A DNA stretch of 64,000 nt from positions 2,156,827 through 2,220,826 of the forward strand of contig NZ_JH594596.1 in NCBI RefSeq assembly GCF_000243215.1. Reading direction: 5' to 3'. Of this stretch, positions 1-8,528 are shown in pieces. The notes beneath the pieces were generated by a model. The model searched no databases and was not told the origin of the DNA. It saw only the letters and a list, made by a program, of their open reading frames with translations. Made by a program: the position numbers and the translations under genes. Within the stretch, counting starts at the first letter, position 1. The number at the start of each line of letters is the position of its first letter. This stretch comes from Odoribacter laneus YIT 12061. Lineage in GTDB: Bacteria; Bacteroidota; Bacteroidia; Bacteroidales; Marinifilaceae.

Positions 1-1
1 T

Positions 2-148
2 TTAACCTCTGGAAGGGATAGTGCGGTGTTAGAAAAACAGTTTGTGTGTAGTTTTAATTTTACAGAGCGTTATTTTGCACAGGATCTGAGTGATAATTAT
101 AATGTATGGGAGTATATAGGTGATAACTATAAAATGCTGACCTCATGA
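2..148 (+). CDS. 3' end of a phage gene cut by the window edge
   Basis: An open frame runs from the window edge to a TGA at 146-148 and gives 48 residues ending in GDNYKMLTS. The start lies outside the window. The TGA overlaps the ATG of the holin gene at 145, so the two genes are probably translationally coupled. The fragment is rich in aromatic and polar residues, as in phage tail or fibre proteins, but no family can be recognised. A structural role is inferred only from its place just before the lysis genes. Confidence 0.6.
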   Translation, partial: LTSGRDSAVLEKQFVCSFNFTERYFAQDLSDNYNVWEYIGDNYKMLTS

Positions 149-606
149 TTCAGGAAGTCAAAAATATTATCTACACGCTATGCTGCGTTTTAATGGGTTA
201 TATAGATCCTGTAAAAAACGTTGTGCAAGTACTGGCTTTTTTATGTGTTTGTAATTTTTTATGTGGTTTGGTTGCAGGACTTCTTTGTAACCGGGAAAAG
301 TTTTCATTTAAAAAGGCTTTTCATTGTTTTATAGAAGTTGCCATATATGTCATGATCGTTTCTTCTATTTACCAAATCGGAGACACTTTAAAGGATGAAG
401 TAGAAGCAACCTATACGGTCAAAATCGTAACGTATGTGATGCTCTATTTTTATAGTAAAAATATTCTTAAAAACTTAGTCCATTTATTTCCTAAAAATCA
501 GGTTTTTTATTGTTTGGATTATTTATTAGGATTGGAGTTTGTGAAGCATATTCCTCATTATTCTGAAAATTTGAAATCAAAAAACAAAGATTATGAAAAT
601 CATTGA
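145..606 (+). CDS. Phage holin-like membrane protein
   Basis: This 153-residue protein is hydrophobic, with probable membrane segments near residues 8-22, 26-48, 62-80 and 92-112 and a short charged tail. Size, topology and position directly before a cell-wall peptidase fit the phage holin-4 / toxin-secretion lysis holin group. A holin collects in the inner membrane and opens it at a set time so that the endolysin reaches peptidoglycan. The gene overlaps the preceding frame by 4 bases and the endolysin gene by 14 bases, so the cassette is tightly coupled. Many phage membrane proteins share this look, so the call rests on context as much as on sequence. Confidence 0.72.
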   Translation: MIQEVKNIIYTLCCVLMGYIDPVKNVVQVLAFLCVCNFLCGLVAGLLCNREKFSFKKAFHCFIEVAIYVMIVSSIYQIGDTLKDEVEATYTVKIVTYVMLYFYSKNILKNLVHLFPKNQVFYCLDYLLGLEFVKHIPHYSENLKSKNKDYENH

Positions 607-1000
607 AGGAAGAATCAGCAGCCCTTTTGGAGACCGGATACATCCAATTGAAAAGAAATTGAAATTTCACAATGGAATTGACATTGCTTGTTCTATTGGT
701 ACACTCATTTATTCTCCTATTGAGGGGAAAATAATGAAGGTTTATTTTGACCCGTGCGGAGGAAATACCTTAATTATTGGAGATGAAAATAATATGCGTT
801 TCGGTTTTTGTCATCTTAGTAAAGTATTTTTTCCAGAAGGCACCAGAATAAAAAAAGGTCACGCCATTGCGGAGAGCGGAAACACTGGGAGGATAACGGG
901 AGCTCACGTACATTTTACAGTTAAGGAAGACGGCCAATGGCAAGGTAGTGAATATGTCGGTGGTAGATGGGTTAATCCAGAGAAATATTTAGAATTATGA
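593..1000 (+). CDS. M23-family endolysin (zinc peptidase)
   Basis: This 135-residue protein is a bare M23 (LytM/lysostaphin-type) catalytic domain. The zinc ligands are visible: His26 and Asp30 in HNGID, and the HxH pair His105/His107 in GAHVHF, with His74 in GFCHL as the further active-site histidine. Enzymes of this family cut peptide cross-links in peptidoglycan. There is no signal peptide, so export must depend on the holin encoded just upstream. The gene overlaps the holin gene by 14 bases and the next gene by an ATGA. The set fits a phage lysis cassette in a Gram-negative host. Confidence 0.9.
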   Translation: MKIIEGRISSPFGDRIHPIEKKLKFHNGIDIACSIGTLIYSPIEGKIMKVYFDPCGGNTLIIGDENNMRFGFCHLSKVFFPEGTRIKKGHAIAESGNTGRITGAHVHFTVKEDGQWQGSEYVGGRWVNPEKYLEL

Positions 1001-1470
1001 GATTTGTTATCATTATAGGGATAATTCTGGTTTTATTGAGTTGTAAGGCTTCCAAAGTGTTTACAGACAATTCCCAAACGGTAATGACAGTTGACAGTAG
1101 TTGCATTAAGAATAGGCAACTAAGTATTGATACGAGTTTAATCAATATCCTACATCAGAAAGAATTAAAGGAGTTGATTATCCACTATTATATGTTATTA
1201 CCCGACAGTTTACAAATAACAGGTAAGCCAAGAGAAACATATCTTTTTAAAGAAGAGATATACCGGGAAAAAGTTGAAAATAAGAATACTGAAATCCAGA
1301 ATAAAAAATTGGCTCAAACAGAGCGGGATAGTTCTTTTGTGCAGATATATAAAGATGACCAAAAGGCTATTGTAAATGAAGAAAAAAAAAGATTTTCAAA
1401 TAATTGGTTCATTCTCCTCATTTTTATTGTATTATGTCTGATAGTTATCCGTGGGAGGAATCGGTATTAA
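997..1470 (+). CDS. Candidate unimolecular spanin (lipoprotein with C-terminal membrane anchor)
   Basis: This 157-residue protein begins with a lipoprotein signal ending in LLSC (Cys16) and ends with a strongly hydrophobic segment (about residues 135-152) followed by basic RGRNRY. The middle is charged and predicted helical. A lipid-anchored N-terminus plus an inner-membrane C-terminal helix is the defining layout of u-spanins such as phage T1 gp11. These link outer and inner membranes and fuse them in the last step of Gram-negative lysis. The gene follows the endolysin with an ATGA overlap, the expected place for a spanin. No sequence family is recognised, so the call rests on topology and context. 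Confidence 0.68.
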   Translation: MRFVIIIGIILVLLSCKASKVFTDNSQTVMTVDSSCIKNRQLSIDTSLINILHQKELKELIIHYYMLLPDSLQITGKPRETYLFKEEIYREKVENKNTEIQNKKLAQTERDSSFVQIYKDDQKAIVNEEKKRFSNNWFILLIFIVLCLIVIRGRNRY

Positions 1471-1479
1471 ATTAAGGTT

Positions 1480-2337
1480 ATGAAAGTGATAAGAGTATTT
1501 CCGCGAAAAACAAGTGCGACTCCCGATGATAGTAGTGTAAGAATAAGGACAATGCCAACATTATTCGATGAAGCGGATGAGGTTCACATATCTACCACAT
1601 TCACATGGGATTTACAATGGACAGAGAAAGCTGTAAAGCAATGGCGGGGTGTAGGTCGTGTAAAAGTAGGTGGCCCTGCATTTTATGAGGAAGGCGGAGA
1701 ATTTACGCCCGGAATGTATTTGAAAGAAGGGTATGTAGTAACAAGTCGGGGATGTCCAAATCGTTGTTGGTTTTGCAGTGTGCCGAAACGAGAAGGGTAT
1801 AAGGTTAGGGAATTAAAAATTCGGGACGGCTGGATCGTTATGGATGATAATTTATTAGCTTGTTCAAACGAACATATTGAGAATGTTTTTAATATGTTGA
1901 AAAGACAAAAGGTACGACCTATATTTACAGGTGGCTTAGAAGCTAAATTATTAAGCCGAAAAATGGCCGAAAAATTGAAAGAATTAAAGCCTCAAAGATT
2001 GTATTTTGCCTATGATACTCCGGATGATTTAGAATTTTTAAGAGAAGCCGGAAAATATTTAAGGGAATCCGGCTTCAGTGAAAAAAGTCATTGTTTACGT
2101 TGCTATGTACTTATTGGATATAAAGGAGATAGTGAATTAAAAGCATTTAAGCGTATGCAAGAAACTTTTGAAGCCGGATTTATGCCTATGGCCATGCTGT
2201 ATAGGGACGATAGTGGTAAATACGATAACCATTGGAGGAAATTTCAGCGTCAATGGGCTAATCCAATAATTACTTATTGCAATTGTAATAAATATTTTAG
2301 AGATAAAAAGAATAGTCGGTTAGAACTATATTGTTAA
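1480..2337 (+). CDS. Phage-encoded radical SAM protein
   Basis: This 285-residue protein has the radical SAM iron-sulfur motif CxxxCxxC at Cys92, Cys96 and Cys99 (CPNRCWFC). A conserved-looking MDDN follows, then alternating strands and helices of a partial TIM barrel. The cluster binds S-adenosylmethionine and generates a radical. The substrate is unknown. There is an extra Cys pair near the C-terminus (YCNCNKYF), which could hold a second cluster or zinc. The gene starts 9 bases after the spanin gene and is probably an accessory gene on the lysis transcript. The 3' end of the coding region overlaps a hairpin that looks like a terminator for the opposite strand. Confidence 0.8.
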   Translation: MKVIRVFPRKTSATPDDSSVRIRTMPTLFDEADEVHISTTFTWDLQWTEKAVKQWRGVGRVKVGGPAFYEEGGEFTPGMYLKEGYVVTSRGCPNRCWFCSVPKREGYKVRELKIRDGWIVMDDNLLACSNEHIENVFNMLKRQKVRPIFTGGLEAKLLSRKMAEKLKELKPQRLYFAYDTPDDLEFLREAGKYLRESGFSEKSHCLRCYVLIGYKGDSELKAFKRMQETFEAGFMPMAMLYRDDSGKYDNHWRKFQRQWANPIITYCNCNKYFRDKKNSRLELYC

Positions 2338-2349
2338 ACCGACTATTCA
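2309..2349 (-). terminator. Terminator for the leftward phage operon
   Basis: A perfect 12-bp stem joins 2310-2321 and 2337-2348 with a 15-base loop. Read on the minus strand the hairpin is followed by CTTTTTATC. It overlaps the stop of the radical SAM gene, so leftward transcripts would run through all of 2350-2977 before ending. Confidence 0.6.
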
Positions 2350-2977
2350 AAAAAGCTAATTTTCAGTAATCCAAATTTCTGATTCATTCTTTTATCACAA
2401 AGAAAACATTAGCTTCCCCCTGGTTGCTTTCTCCCAAGTCACCCCTCTTTGATGGCGGCACCCCACACTTTATAAATAGCCACGCTTTTTAGATTGCAGT
2501 ATTTTAACCTGTTTTTCAGTTATTGAACTATATGGAAAATAGTCCACGCCTATTAAGCTTCCGGATAACCGTCCGATATGTATCGAACTTAGCGGACTGA
2601 AGGAATACGGTTAAAACAAATGCAAAAAAAGCGTGGACAATGTTGCAGCTTCCCTCAGGTTCCGCTAAGACCCCATTATCGACTACAACACGCCCACGCT
2701 AACTGTATATATACATTTATCCTTAGTATATAATCAACGTAGAAAATGTGTTTAAGTTTCGATAATGTCTAGAATTTAGCGGATTCGAGAAAGACAACTT
2801 AATGCACAGCTTTCGAGCATTTCTATTTAAAAGAACTACTTATCTCCTATGTTAGGAGTTCACAAAGTAATATAAAATCATTCAAATATGCAAAAATTAT
2901 AAAAAAAATTATGTTTTGTTATTATAAAATAATTTTATAATCTAATTCGTATTAGGAAAGTGAATGGTAAGGATAGA
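2350..2977. other. Structured, repeat-rich non-coding region between convergent phage operons
   Basis: No convincing open frame is present over about 630 bases. An 8-bp inverted repeat GTCCACGC (2542-2549) / GCGTGGAC (2631-2638) encloses smaller nested repeats (AACCGT 2567-2572 with ACGGTT 2607-2612; GTCCG 2571-2575 with CGGAC). The 3' arm can instead pair with GCCACGCTTTTT at 2479-2490. The 8-mer TTAGCGGA occurs at 2589-2596, inverted at 2661-2668, and again at 2776-2783; two of the three copies also carry TCGATAATG (2759-2767 and inverted 2674-2682). Small hairpins follow at 2844-2858 and an AT-only hairpin at 2922-2940. It could be a structured RNA, a replication origin or a packaging site. 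Confidence 0.6.
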
Positions 2978-3475
2978 CTAAAAAAGCCGGTATGGTCTTC
3001 GGAGGGGTTTAATTCTTCGCTCCAATCGCATAGAAAGATTCTCTAAGTTTTTATCTGCTCTCTGTTTAAAGGTTTGGGCTTCATTTGGTAGTTTAGCTTC
3101 TAACCAACGATAGATTACCCACGACACAAGATAATTATAAATCGCCCTGTCGATACCAGAAGTTGCTTGCTGTGCAAACGAATCAGGCATATTGAGAATT
3201 GTATAAAAATCCTCATCAAGTTTTGTTGTATTTTCATACTCTTCTCCTCTTTGTATCGTATTTTGTCTAATATATGGCGAACATTTGTCATTTACGGTTT
3301 CAATGGCTTCTTTGAAGAAAGTACGGAATATTAGCAATTGATCTTGGTCTAAAATAATAGAATCCATCAGGTGCCCTTGTCCTTGACTTTGATATATTTT
3401 AGCCAAATTAATTGTTTCATGTTCTACCCGACGACGAATCTCTGCGGAACTTATCCAAATATCGATTAATATCAT
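2978..3475 (-). CDS. Phage protein downstream of portal, head-tail adaptor candidate
   Basis: This 165-residue, mainly helical protein follows the portal gene with 9 bases between them and is the last gene of the leftward operon. It has no signal peptide or membrane segment and ends in a basic stretch (RRIKPLRRPYR). Proteins of this size and helical content just after a portal are often head-tail adaptor or head-completion proteins. That role is only inferred from position; no motif identifies it. Confidence 0.55.
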   Translation of the reverse strand: MILIDIWISSAEIRRRVEHETINLAKIYQSQGQGHLMDSIILDQDQLLIFRTFFKEAIETVNDKCSPYIRQNTIQRGEEYENTTKLDEDFYTILNMPDSFAQQATSGIDRAIYNYLVSWVIYRWLEAKLPNEAQTFKQRADKNLENLSMRLERRIKPLRRPYRLF

Positions 3476-3484
3476 GGTATTTTA

Positions 3485-5482
3485 TTATTGATTTTCTGCT
3501 GGATTGAAATGTGTTATATTATTAAGTTGTTGTAAGGTTTGCGGCGGCAAATTCTGATCTTTTTGTTCATCTGCTACAGTTCTTTTTAACTCATTTTGCT
3601 GTTGTTGAACTTGTGTTTTAAAATCGCGAATCGATTGTAAAAGTTTGTCAGCGAAAGGGAATGAACCATTTTCGAGTAGCATTTCAACATTAATTTGTCC
3701 CATCTCTAAGAGGCGTAGAAGGAGTTCGTTTTGAGTAATCCGATAAGCCGGAGTGGCTACACTTTCACATATAGAAAGATCAAAATCAATGTTCCTAACT
3801 TTTTCTGGATTAAATATTTTAGCTTCATGTGAATAGGTGCTACCCACAATATTTAAGTAACGGATGTCTGTATAGTATTGTTGTTGCAGCTTCATAATTT
3901 TAGTATCCCTGTCTTCCCGAAGTTGCCGAAAGGATTCAAGTACATCTACAAGATTTGTCGCAGAATTCTGCGTTTGCTGATTATATAATGCAGCGGGGGT
4001 ACCTGACTGTGGTTGTTGTCCTTGTAATGCACCGTATACTCCTGTAACATCTTTATAAAGTTCCATCTGTAAGCGAAGCATTTCAAAAGCTCCGGTTTGG
4101 GTTGTGTTTGCAATAATTTGTTGGGGAGGCGGTACACCAGGTAGTGGTTTGTAGTAAATAATTCCATTATAGCTTACCCATTCCTCTGCTATTTCTTCCA
4201 TGCTCATTGAATCGGGCTTGCAGTTCTCTGGAAACATCAGCACACCTTTGGCCGCTGCTCCCATGATGAAATCCTGCATAGTTATTAATCTGTTGATGTA
4301 TCGGTTTTGGTCTATAGCATCACCTACAAAGCTATGTACTTCACTGTCAAAAAAGGGATAGATTTTAAAAGTATAGGGATGACTTTTGTGCCAATAGGGT
4401 GTTTCACCCTCCTTCAAAACGTCACCAAAAGGGGAAAGAAAGCGATAGTACCAGTAACGATCTATAAACCATTCATATTTTATGAGTTTCAAATTATTCT
4501 CTTGAATACCAAACGATAGTTGTTCCGTTAAACGACGGTTGTTTTCTTCTATTATCCGGGATTCGTCATTGATTTCTATTTTGTACCATTCCCCTGTAAG
4601 GGTGTCGTGGACACGAAGTCGCTCCTTTGTTTCTTTTTGCCACACTTCAATCACTCTGCACCGCGACATGTCACTGGGTATAAAAAAGTCCATGTTTTTT
4701 AAACGTTCATCTGTCAGGGTATTTAGGTTTTGGGTTAGCAATTCTGTATCCGTTGTTTTGTACAATTCTCTCAGATATTTTGCTTTATATCGAGACCCGT
4801 CCGAAAAATTAGAAATTAAATCATTTAAGGCAATATCATGAATTTCTCCAATTAATGAACAATCCCAATGTCGGACGTCTTCCATATTCGGGTCAAAAAA
4901 TATACGGTTATAATTGATAAGATCTGTCCACACGTCCATAAGATCCATACTATCTCGCCATCCATAGGTGGTTTTAAAAAAAGTAGTACCAGTGATTAAG
5001 AAAACTTCTAAAGCACGACGATCTAATTCCCATAGCTTATTCCGTTGATAGTTTGTTTGTATGGCGGCACTCATCATTTCACCCAATTTCTGCTCATCAC
5101 GGTCACGTGCCACACAAATTGATTCAGTTTGAGTCGTTGCAAATTGCCCTAATACAGAACGAACTAATCCTCTAATAAGATTGTTTTTTAACGGGACTTT
5201 CCCTTGAGATTTAATATAATTTTCTTCTGTTATTTTTTTGCCTGTAACAGGATGACGTATATAATCTCCCCATTGATTACCAAAAGTATACATACGACAT
5301 CTCTGCGCTTCTTTGCGAAAGTTGTCAAGTGAAGCATAAGCATTGTATGCGCTAAGTAATACTTCCCTATTTTTCGATGTATAATCAGCAGAACAAGAAT
5401 CTATAATTTTATTCTTTTCTTTTCCGGTAGCCACATATTTTTTGTAAATGGCTAAATTGATTTTATCTTGTCCCTTCGTCAT
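3485..5482 (-). CDS. Phage portal protein, large podovirus (P22/crAss-like) type
   Basis: This 665-residue protein shows the pattern of large portal proteins: an N-terminal region with NQW near residue 70, a stretch reading PLKNNLIRGLVRSVLGQF around 100-115, an acidic metal-like region FFDPNMEDVRHWD near 195-210, and a long Gln-rich helical C-terminus. Portals form the twelve-subunit ring through which DNA enters and leaves the capsid. The match to P22-like or crAss-like portals is by recognition of pattern, not by alignment. The ATG overlaps the stop of the upstream gene by 4 bases, so expression is coupled. Finding a portal on the same strand as replication genes, opposite to lysis, is unusual for siphovirus-type prophages. 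Confidence 0.75.
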   Translation of the reverse strand: MTKGQDKINLAIYKKYVATGKEKNKIIDSCSADYTSKNREVLLSAYNAYASLDNFRKEAQRCRMYTFGNQWGDYIRHPVTGKKITEENYIKSQGKVPLKNNLIRGLVRSVLGQFATTQTESICVARDRDEQKLGEMMSAAIQTNYQRNKLWELDRRALEVFLITGTTFFKTTYGWRDSMDLMDVWTDLINYNRIFFDPNMEDVRHWDCSLIGEIHDIALNDLISNFSDGSRYKAKYLRELYKTTDTELLTQNLNTLTDERLKNMDFFIPSDMSRCRVIEVWQKETKERLRVHDTLTGEWYKIEINDESRIIEENNRRLTEQLSFGIQENNLKLIKYEWFIDRYWYYRFLSPFGDVLKEGETPYWHKSHPYTFKIYPFFDSEVHSFVGDAIDQNRYINRLITMQDFIMGAAAKGVLMFPENCKPDSMSMEEIAEEWVSYNGIIYYKPLPGVPPPQQIIANTTQTGAFEMLRLQMELYKDVTGVYGALQGQQPQSGTPAALYNQQTQNSATNLVDVLESFRQLREDRDTKIMKLQQQYYTDIRYLNIVGSTYSHEAKIFNPEKVRNIDFDLSICESVATPAYRITQNELLLRLLEMGQINVEMLLENGSFPFADKLLQSIRDFKTQVQQQQNELKRTVADEQKDQNLPPQTLQQLNNITHFNPAENQ

Positions 5483-8019
5483 TTTATTTTGTCATTTAAA
5501 TAGGTGTTATACCACGTTGTTTCAATATAGTCAATACGACTATCGGAGTTTAATTCACCACCAAACAGTAGTGAAAAGTACCTGTATTTGTTTGCAGTAA
5601 GTAGACCTGTATCTATATCTCGATATTTACCTGCTTTAATTTTTTGGGAAGATTTTAAGACAAAATTTGATGCATCAGTAGAAGAAAGAGTAAATAGTCC
5701 TGCCTCTGAAGCTACATTCAGATAGGAACGAAATAAATAACGCTGGAGATTTTTAAATCGTTGTGTGTTGAGTTTTAAAGGACGAAGAAGAATAAGAACT
5801 GAAACAGAGGAATTGGTTTCATCGGAAATATTCAAAATTTTATTATTTACAATACCAAACAAATATGGAAATGAATTATATACGGGTAAAAAAATGTGGG
5901 TATTCATGTACCAAACTTGTGTGTTTAGGTTATATACATAAGCATAGGGAACTGATCTACTTATAATCAGAAGTTCATTTTCTTGATAATTGTAATGAAT
6001 TGTTATATCGGGTCGTTGAATAAAGTCCAGATAGGAAAGAGAGTCGAATATTAATTTAGGGAAAAGTCTTTTTTTTATATCCTGAAAATGTGGGATTTGC
6101 ATGAATGGTTTCGTAGTATTTAATTGAGAGGAAATTGCAACCGGTGTACTGCCAGTAATTAAAAAAGCACCTCTGCTTGTAAGAAAAAAAACTGCACCTG
6201 CTACGTTTTTAATTGTACCGGGCAATGCGATTTCTTCTGCTACAGGAACAACATTACTATAAACAGTACTGCCTGAACCTATTCCAAAAATATAAATACC
6301 TAAGTTTGTAAAGACATATAATGGGAATTGACCAAATTGTCCTTCAGAAACAGGAATAGCATTTGTTGCCATACCGATAACTTTGCCATTTACAATATAA
6401 GTGTTTTCGTTTAGAAAAATAAATGGATTTTGAAGTGCTGAAACTTTAATCTTATTTTCTTCAGAAACATGAAGCAATATAATTGCATAAGTAAATTTAA
6501 AGGTAGTTTCAGTGAGAATTGTAATATCTTCTAAAGAAGAATCCATGTAGTAAGCTAAATTCAGATTGGGATGAGGTTTCAATGACAAGGTTCTTCTTTT
6601 TAGTATCATATCATTTTTATCGGTGAAAGTTATAACGGCTTTACTAGCACGGGAATCGGGGTAAGAAAAGAAAGGGTTGATATAATAGTATTCTATGTCT
6701 TCGCTCTGGCTAAGAACGTAGGAATTAAATGAAGAATCAATATTTATATAAATTTGGATAAAAGCTTTTTGAATTTTTATTAATGTTTTGTCATCTTCAG
6801 GACGTTCAGAAGAACCTGGGCGTCTTCCTAGGGTCTTTTTATTAACAACGAAATTTTGTAATTTGAATCCGCGAAAAAAATGGGTCTGAATGTTAGCAAT
6901 ATGTAGGCGTTGATTATATGTGTAAGTATAAGCGGCTGAAAGGTTGTGGTGAGAAAAACTATCTACAGGTAAAGTCGGTTGATGAACCAGATTTTGAAGT
7001 GTTGCTATATCAATTTTTTCAGGGAATATAACTTTCAAGTTGTCTGATTTTAATGATAAGCTTTTAATTAAGTAGAAATTCGTAACATTATCAATGTTTT
7101 TTATTATAGCGGTTTTATCAATATCTTGAGGACGTATTGATTTACGAGTGTATGGATTGGGTTTTTCTGGTGGCGTTATGTTTATAATAGAGTCTTCAAT
7201 TTTTTTAAACTTTTCTGTTATAACCCCTAATTCCTCTGAAATAAAAAAATCTATATCTGTAATTATATCATTCCAGTCTGAAAGATTGTATATCTCCATT
7301 TCACAAGAAAGATAAAACAATTCTGCATTTGCTGTAGAACTTTCTTTTATAAATGTATTATTATCGTAGGCAAGTATGGATTTATATGGATGGAGGGGAA
7401 AACAAGGAAAAATGAAATAAGGAGATGAATGAAGCATATAAGATCCGTCATACATCCTAAGCGCATACCGCAATAGGTAAGCTCCGCATAAAAGATAAGC
7501 TGAATCTTCTTTCCACCGATTTTTGATAATCATTGCCTCCATTGCAGCTTGTACATCAGTAACAGAACCTTCTATAGCAGTAAAATCTGTTATTGAATTA
7601 GAAACAATACATTGTATTGTAGCTTGCGGAAAGGGAGGTTTGAATCCAAGTTGTTTATAGTAACCATTTTTATAAAGTAGATAATAAAAGCCTTCTCCTG
7701 TTGAGAGAATAAGTGTATTACCAATATGTTCTATATGGGTAATAGTAGCAGACAATTCACATACTAATTTAGGAGAGTTTAAAATATCCGTATATAATTG
7801 TTTCTCCTTAACTGCAATCCAGTTATTTATTTTATTATTTGAATGAATATAAACAATATCATAAGTATCTTTGAGGGTTGCATATTCTTTCCCTTCTGTA
7901 ACTGGATGAAAAGACTGGTCTTTTTTACGCAAATTTATTAAATAGAGCATATCGCCATCCGATGAAGTTGAATCGGGTAAAGCATGGCTTATGCCGTTGA
8001 GCACTATTTTTGTCTGCAT
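5479..8019 (-). CDS. Large phage structural protein upstream of portal, unknown function
   Basis: This 846-residue protein has no signal peptide and alternates short hydrophobic strands with Ser/Asn/Tyr-rich turns, so it is probably rich in beta structure. One stretch (about residues 565-640: FPLYVFTNLGIYIFGIGSGS to VAGAVFFLTSRGAFLITGSTPVAISSQLN) looks like propeller- or connector-type repeats seen in tail stabilisation or tail-hub proteins of podoviruses. It directly precedes the portal gene with an ATGA overlap. A structural, tail-connector role is likely from position and size; the specific role is not shown. Confidence 0.6.
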   Translation of the reverse strand: MQTKIVLNGISHALPDSTSSDGDMLYLINLRKKDQSFHPVTEGKEYATLKDTYDIVYIHSNNKINNWIAVKEKQLYTDILNSPKLVCELSATITHIEHIGNTLILSTGEGFYYLLYKNGYYKQLGFKPPFPQATIQCIVSNSITDFTAIEGSVTDVQAAMEAMIIKNRWKEDSAYLLCGAYLLRYALRMYDGSYMLHSSPYFIFPCFPLHPYKSILAYDNNTFIKESSTANAELFYLSCEMEIYNLSDWNDIITDIDFFISEELGVITEKFKKIEDSIINITPPEKPNPYTRKSIRPQDIDKTAIIKNIDNVTNFYLIKSLSLKSDNLKVIFPEKIDIATLQNLVHQPTLPVDSFSHHNLSAAYTYTYNQRLHIANIQTHFFRGFKLQNFVVNKKTLGRRPGSSERPEDDKTLIKIQKAFIQIYINIDSSFNSYVLSQSEDIEYYYINPFFSYPDSRASKAVITFTDKNDMILKRRTLSLKPHPNLNLAYYMDSSLEDITILTETTFKFTYAIILLHVSEENKIKVSALQNPFIFLNENTYIVNGKVIGMATNAIPVSEGQFGQFPLYVFTNLGIYIFGIGSGSTVYSNVVPVAEEIALPGTIKNVAGAVFFLTSRGAFLITGSTPVAISSQLNTTKPFMQIPHFQDIKKRLFPKLIFDSLSYLDFIQRPDITIHYNYQENELLIISRSVPYAYVYNLNTQVWYMNTHIFLPVYNSFPYLFGIVNNKILNISDETNSSVSVLILLRPLKLNTQRFKNLQRYLFRSYLNVASEAGLFTLSSTDASNFVLKSSQKIKAGKYRDIDTGLLTANKYRYFSLLFGGELNSDSRIDYIETTWYNTYLNDKIK

Positions 8020-8082
8020 GAACTATCATTTTTATTGAGATTATGTGTTTTCAGCAGAATATGCAAGTTGTAAATTAAGAAT

Positions 8083-8116
8083 TAAAAAGTGGACCATGCC
8101 TATAAATAGCCCACTT
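8083..8116 (-). terminator. Probable terminator or attenuator between early and late phage genes
   Basis: AAGTGG (8087-8092) pairs with CCACTT (8111-8116). On the minus strand the hairpin is followed by TTTAATTC. It lies between the 134-aa gene and the 846-aa gene and would separate early from late genes. The loop side contains the motif GTGGGCTATTTATA, which returns as GTGGCTATTTATA at 2471-2483. Confidence 0.45.
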
Positions 8117-8123
8117 AATAGCC

Positions 8124-8528
8124 TTAAATTGGAATATCAAAGTTTATAAAATTCGGTGGTAAAGTATGTCTTTCAATCTCAGCACATTGAAGTAAACGAT
8201 TACAGATGTAAATTTTTGATTTATGATTTTCGGTAATTTTTTGAAGAAATAATAAGCTATCGTTTTTAGAAAAAGAGTGCGTAGTTGAAAAAAAGAAATA
8301 ATCAGCACTATTTACAGCAACTTTATATTGTCCATAGGTTTCGGAGAAATCATGTAGAATAAATTTTACAAAAGTTTTGTAACCAGCTTCATGAATTTTA
8401 TGAAGTTTCATTAACTGTTCAATGTCATTGGAGTTGATATTATGAGGTTGGATTATAATTCCATAAATGTTATTTTTATCTGTCAGTTGAGGCTGATAAA
8501 TGTTGATATATTTAAACTTTGTTTTCAT
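8124..8528 (-). CDS. Small phage protein of unknown function
   Basis: This 134-residue protein has alternating hydrophobic strands (YGIIIQP, YKTFVKFIL, ADYFFFS, SKIYICN) and helices, suggesting an alpha/beta fold. No catalytic motif is recognised. It overlaps the upstream 81-aa gene by 17 bases and closes the early gene cluster before a terminator-like hairpin. A role in replication or host takeover is possible from position but is not supported by sequence. Confidence 0.55.
   Translation of the reverse strand: MKTKFKYINIYQPQLTDKNNIYGIIIQPHNINSNDIEQLMKLHKIHEAGYKTFVKFILHDFSETYGQYKVAVNSADYFFFSTTHSFSKNDSLLFLQKITENHKSKIYICNRLLQCAEIERHTLPPNFINFDIPI

Noticed and set aside
145..2337. Lysis and radical SAM genes as part of a defence system
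   Set aside because: Holin, M23 peptidase and spanin topology explain the cassette as ordinary phage lysis.
2478..2700. CCACGC repeats as a CRISPR array
   Set aside because: Copies are few, in both orientations and unevenly spaced, with no cas genes.
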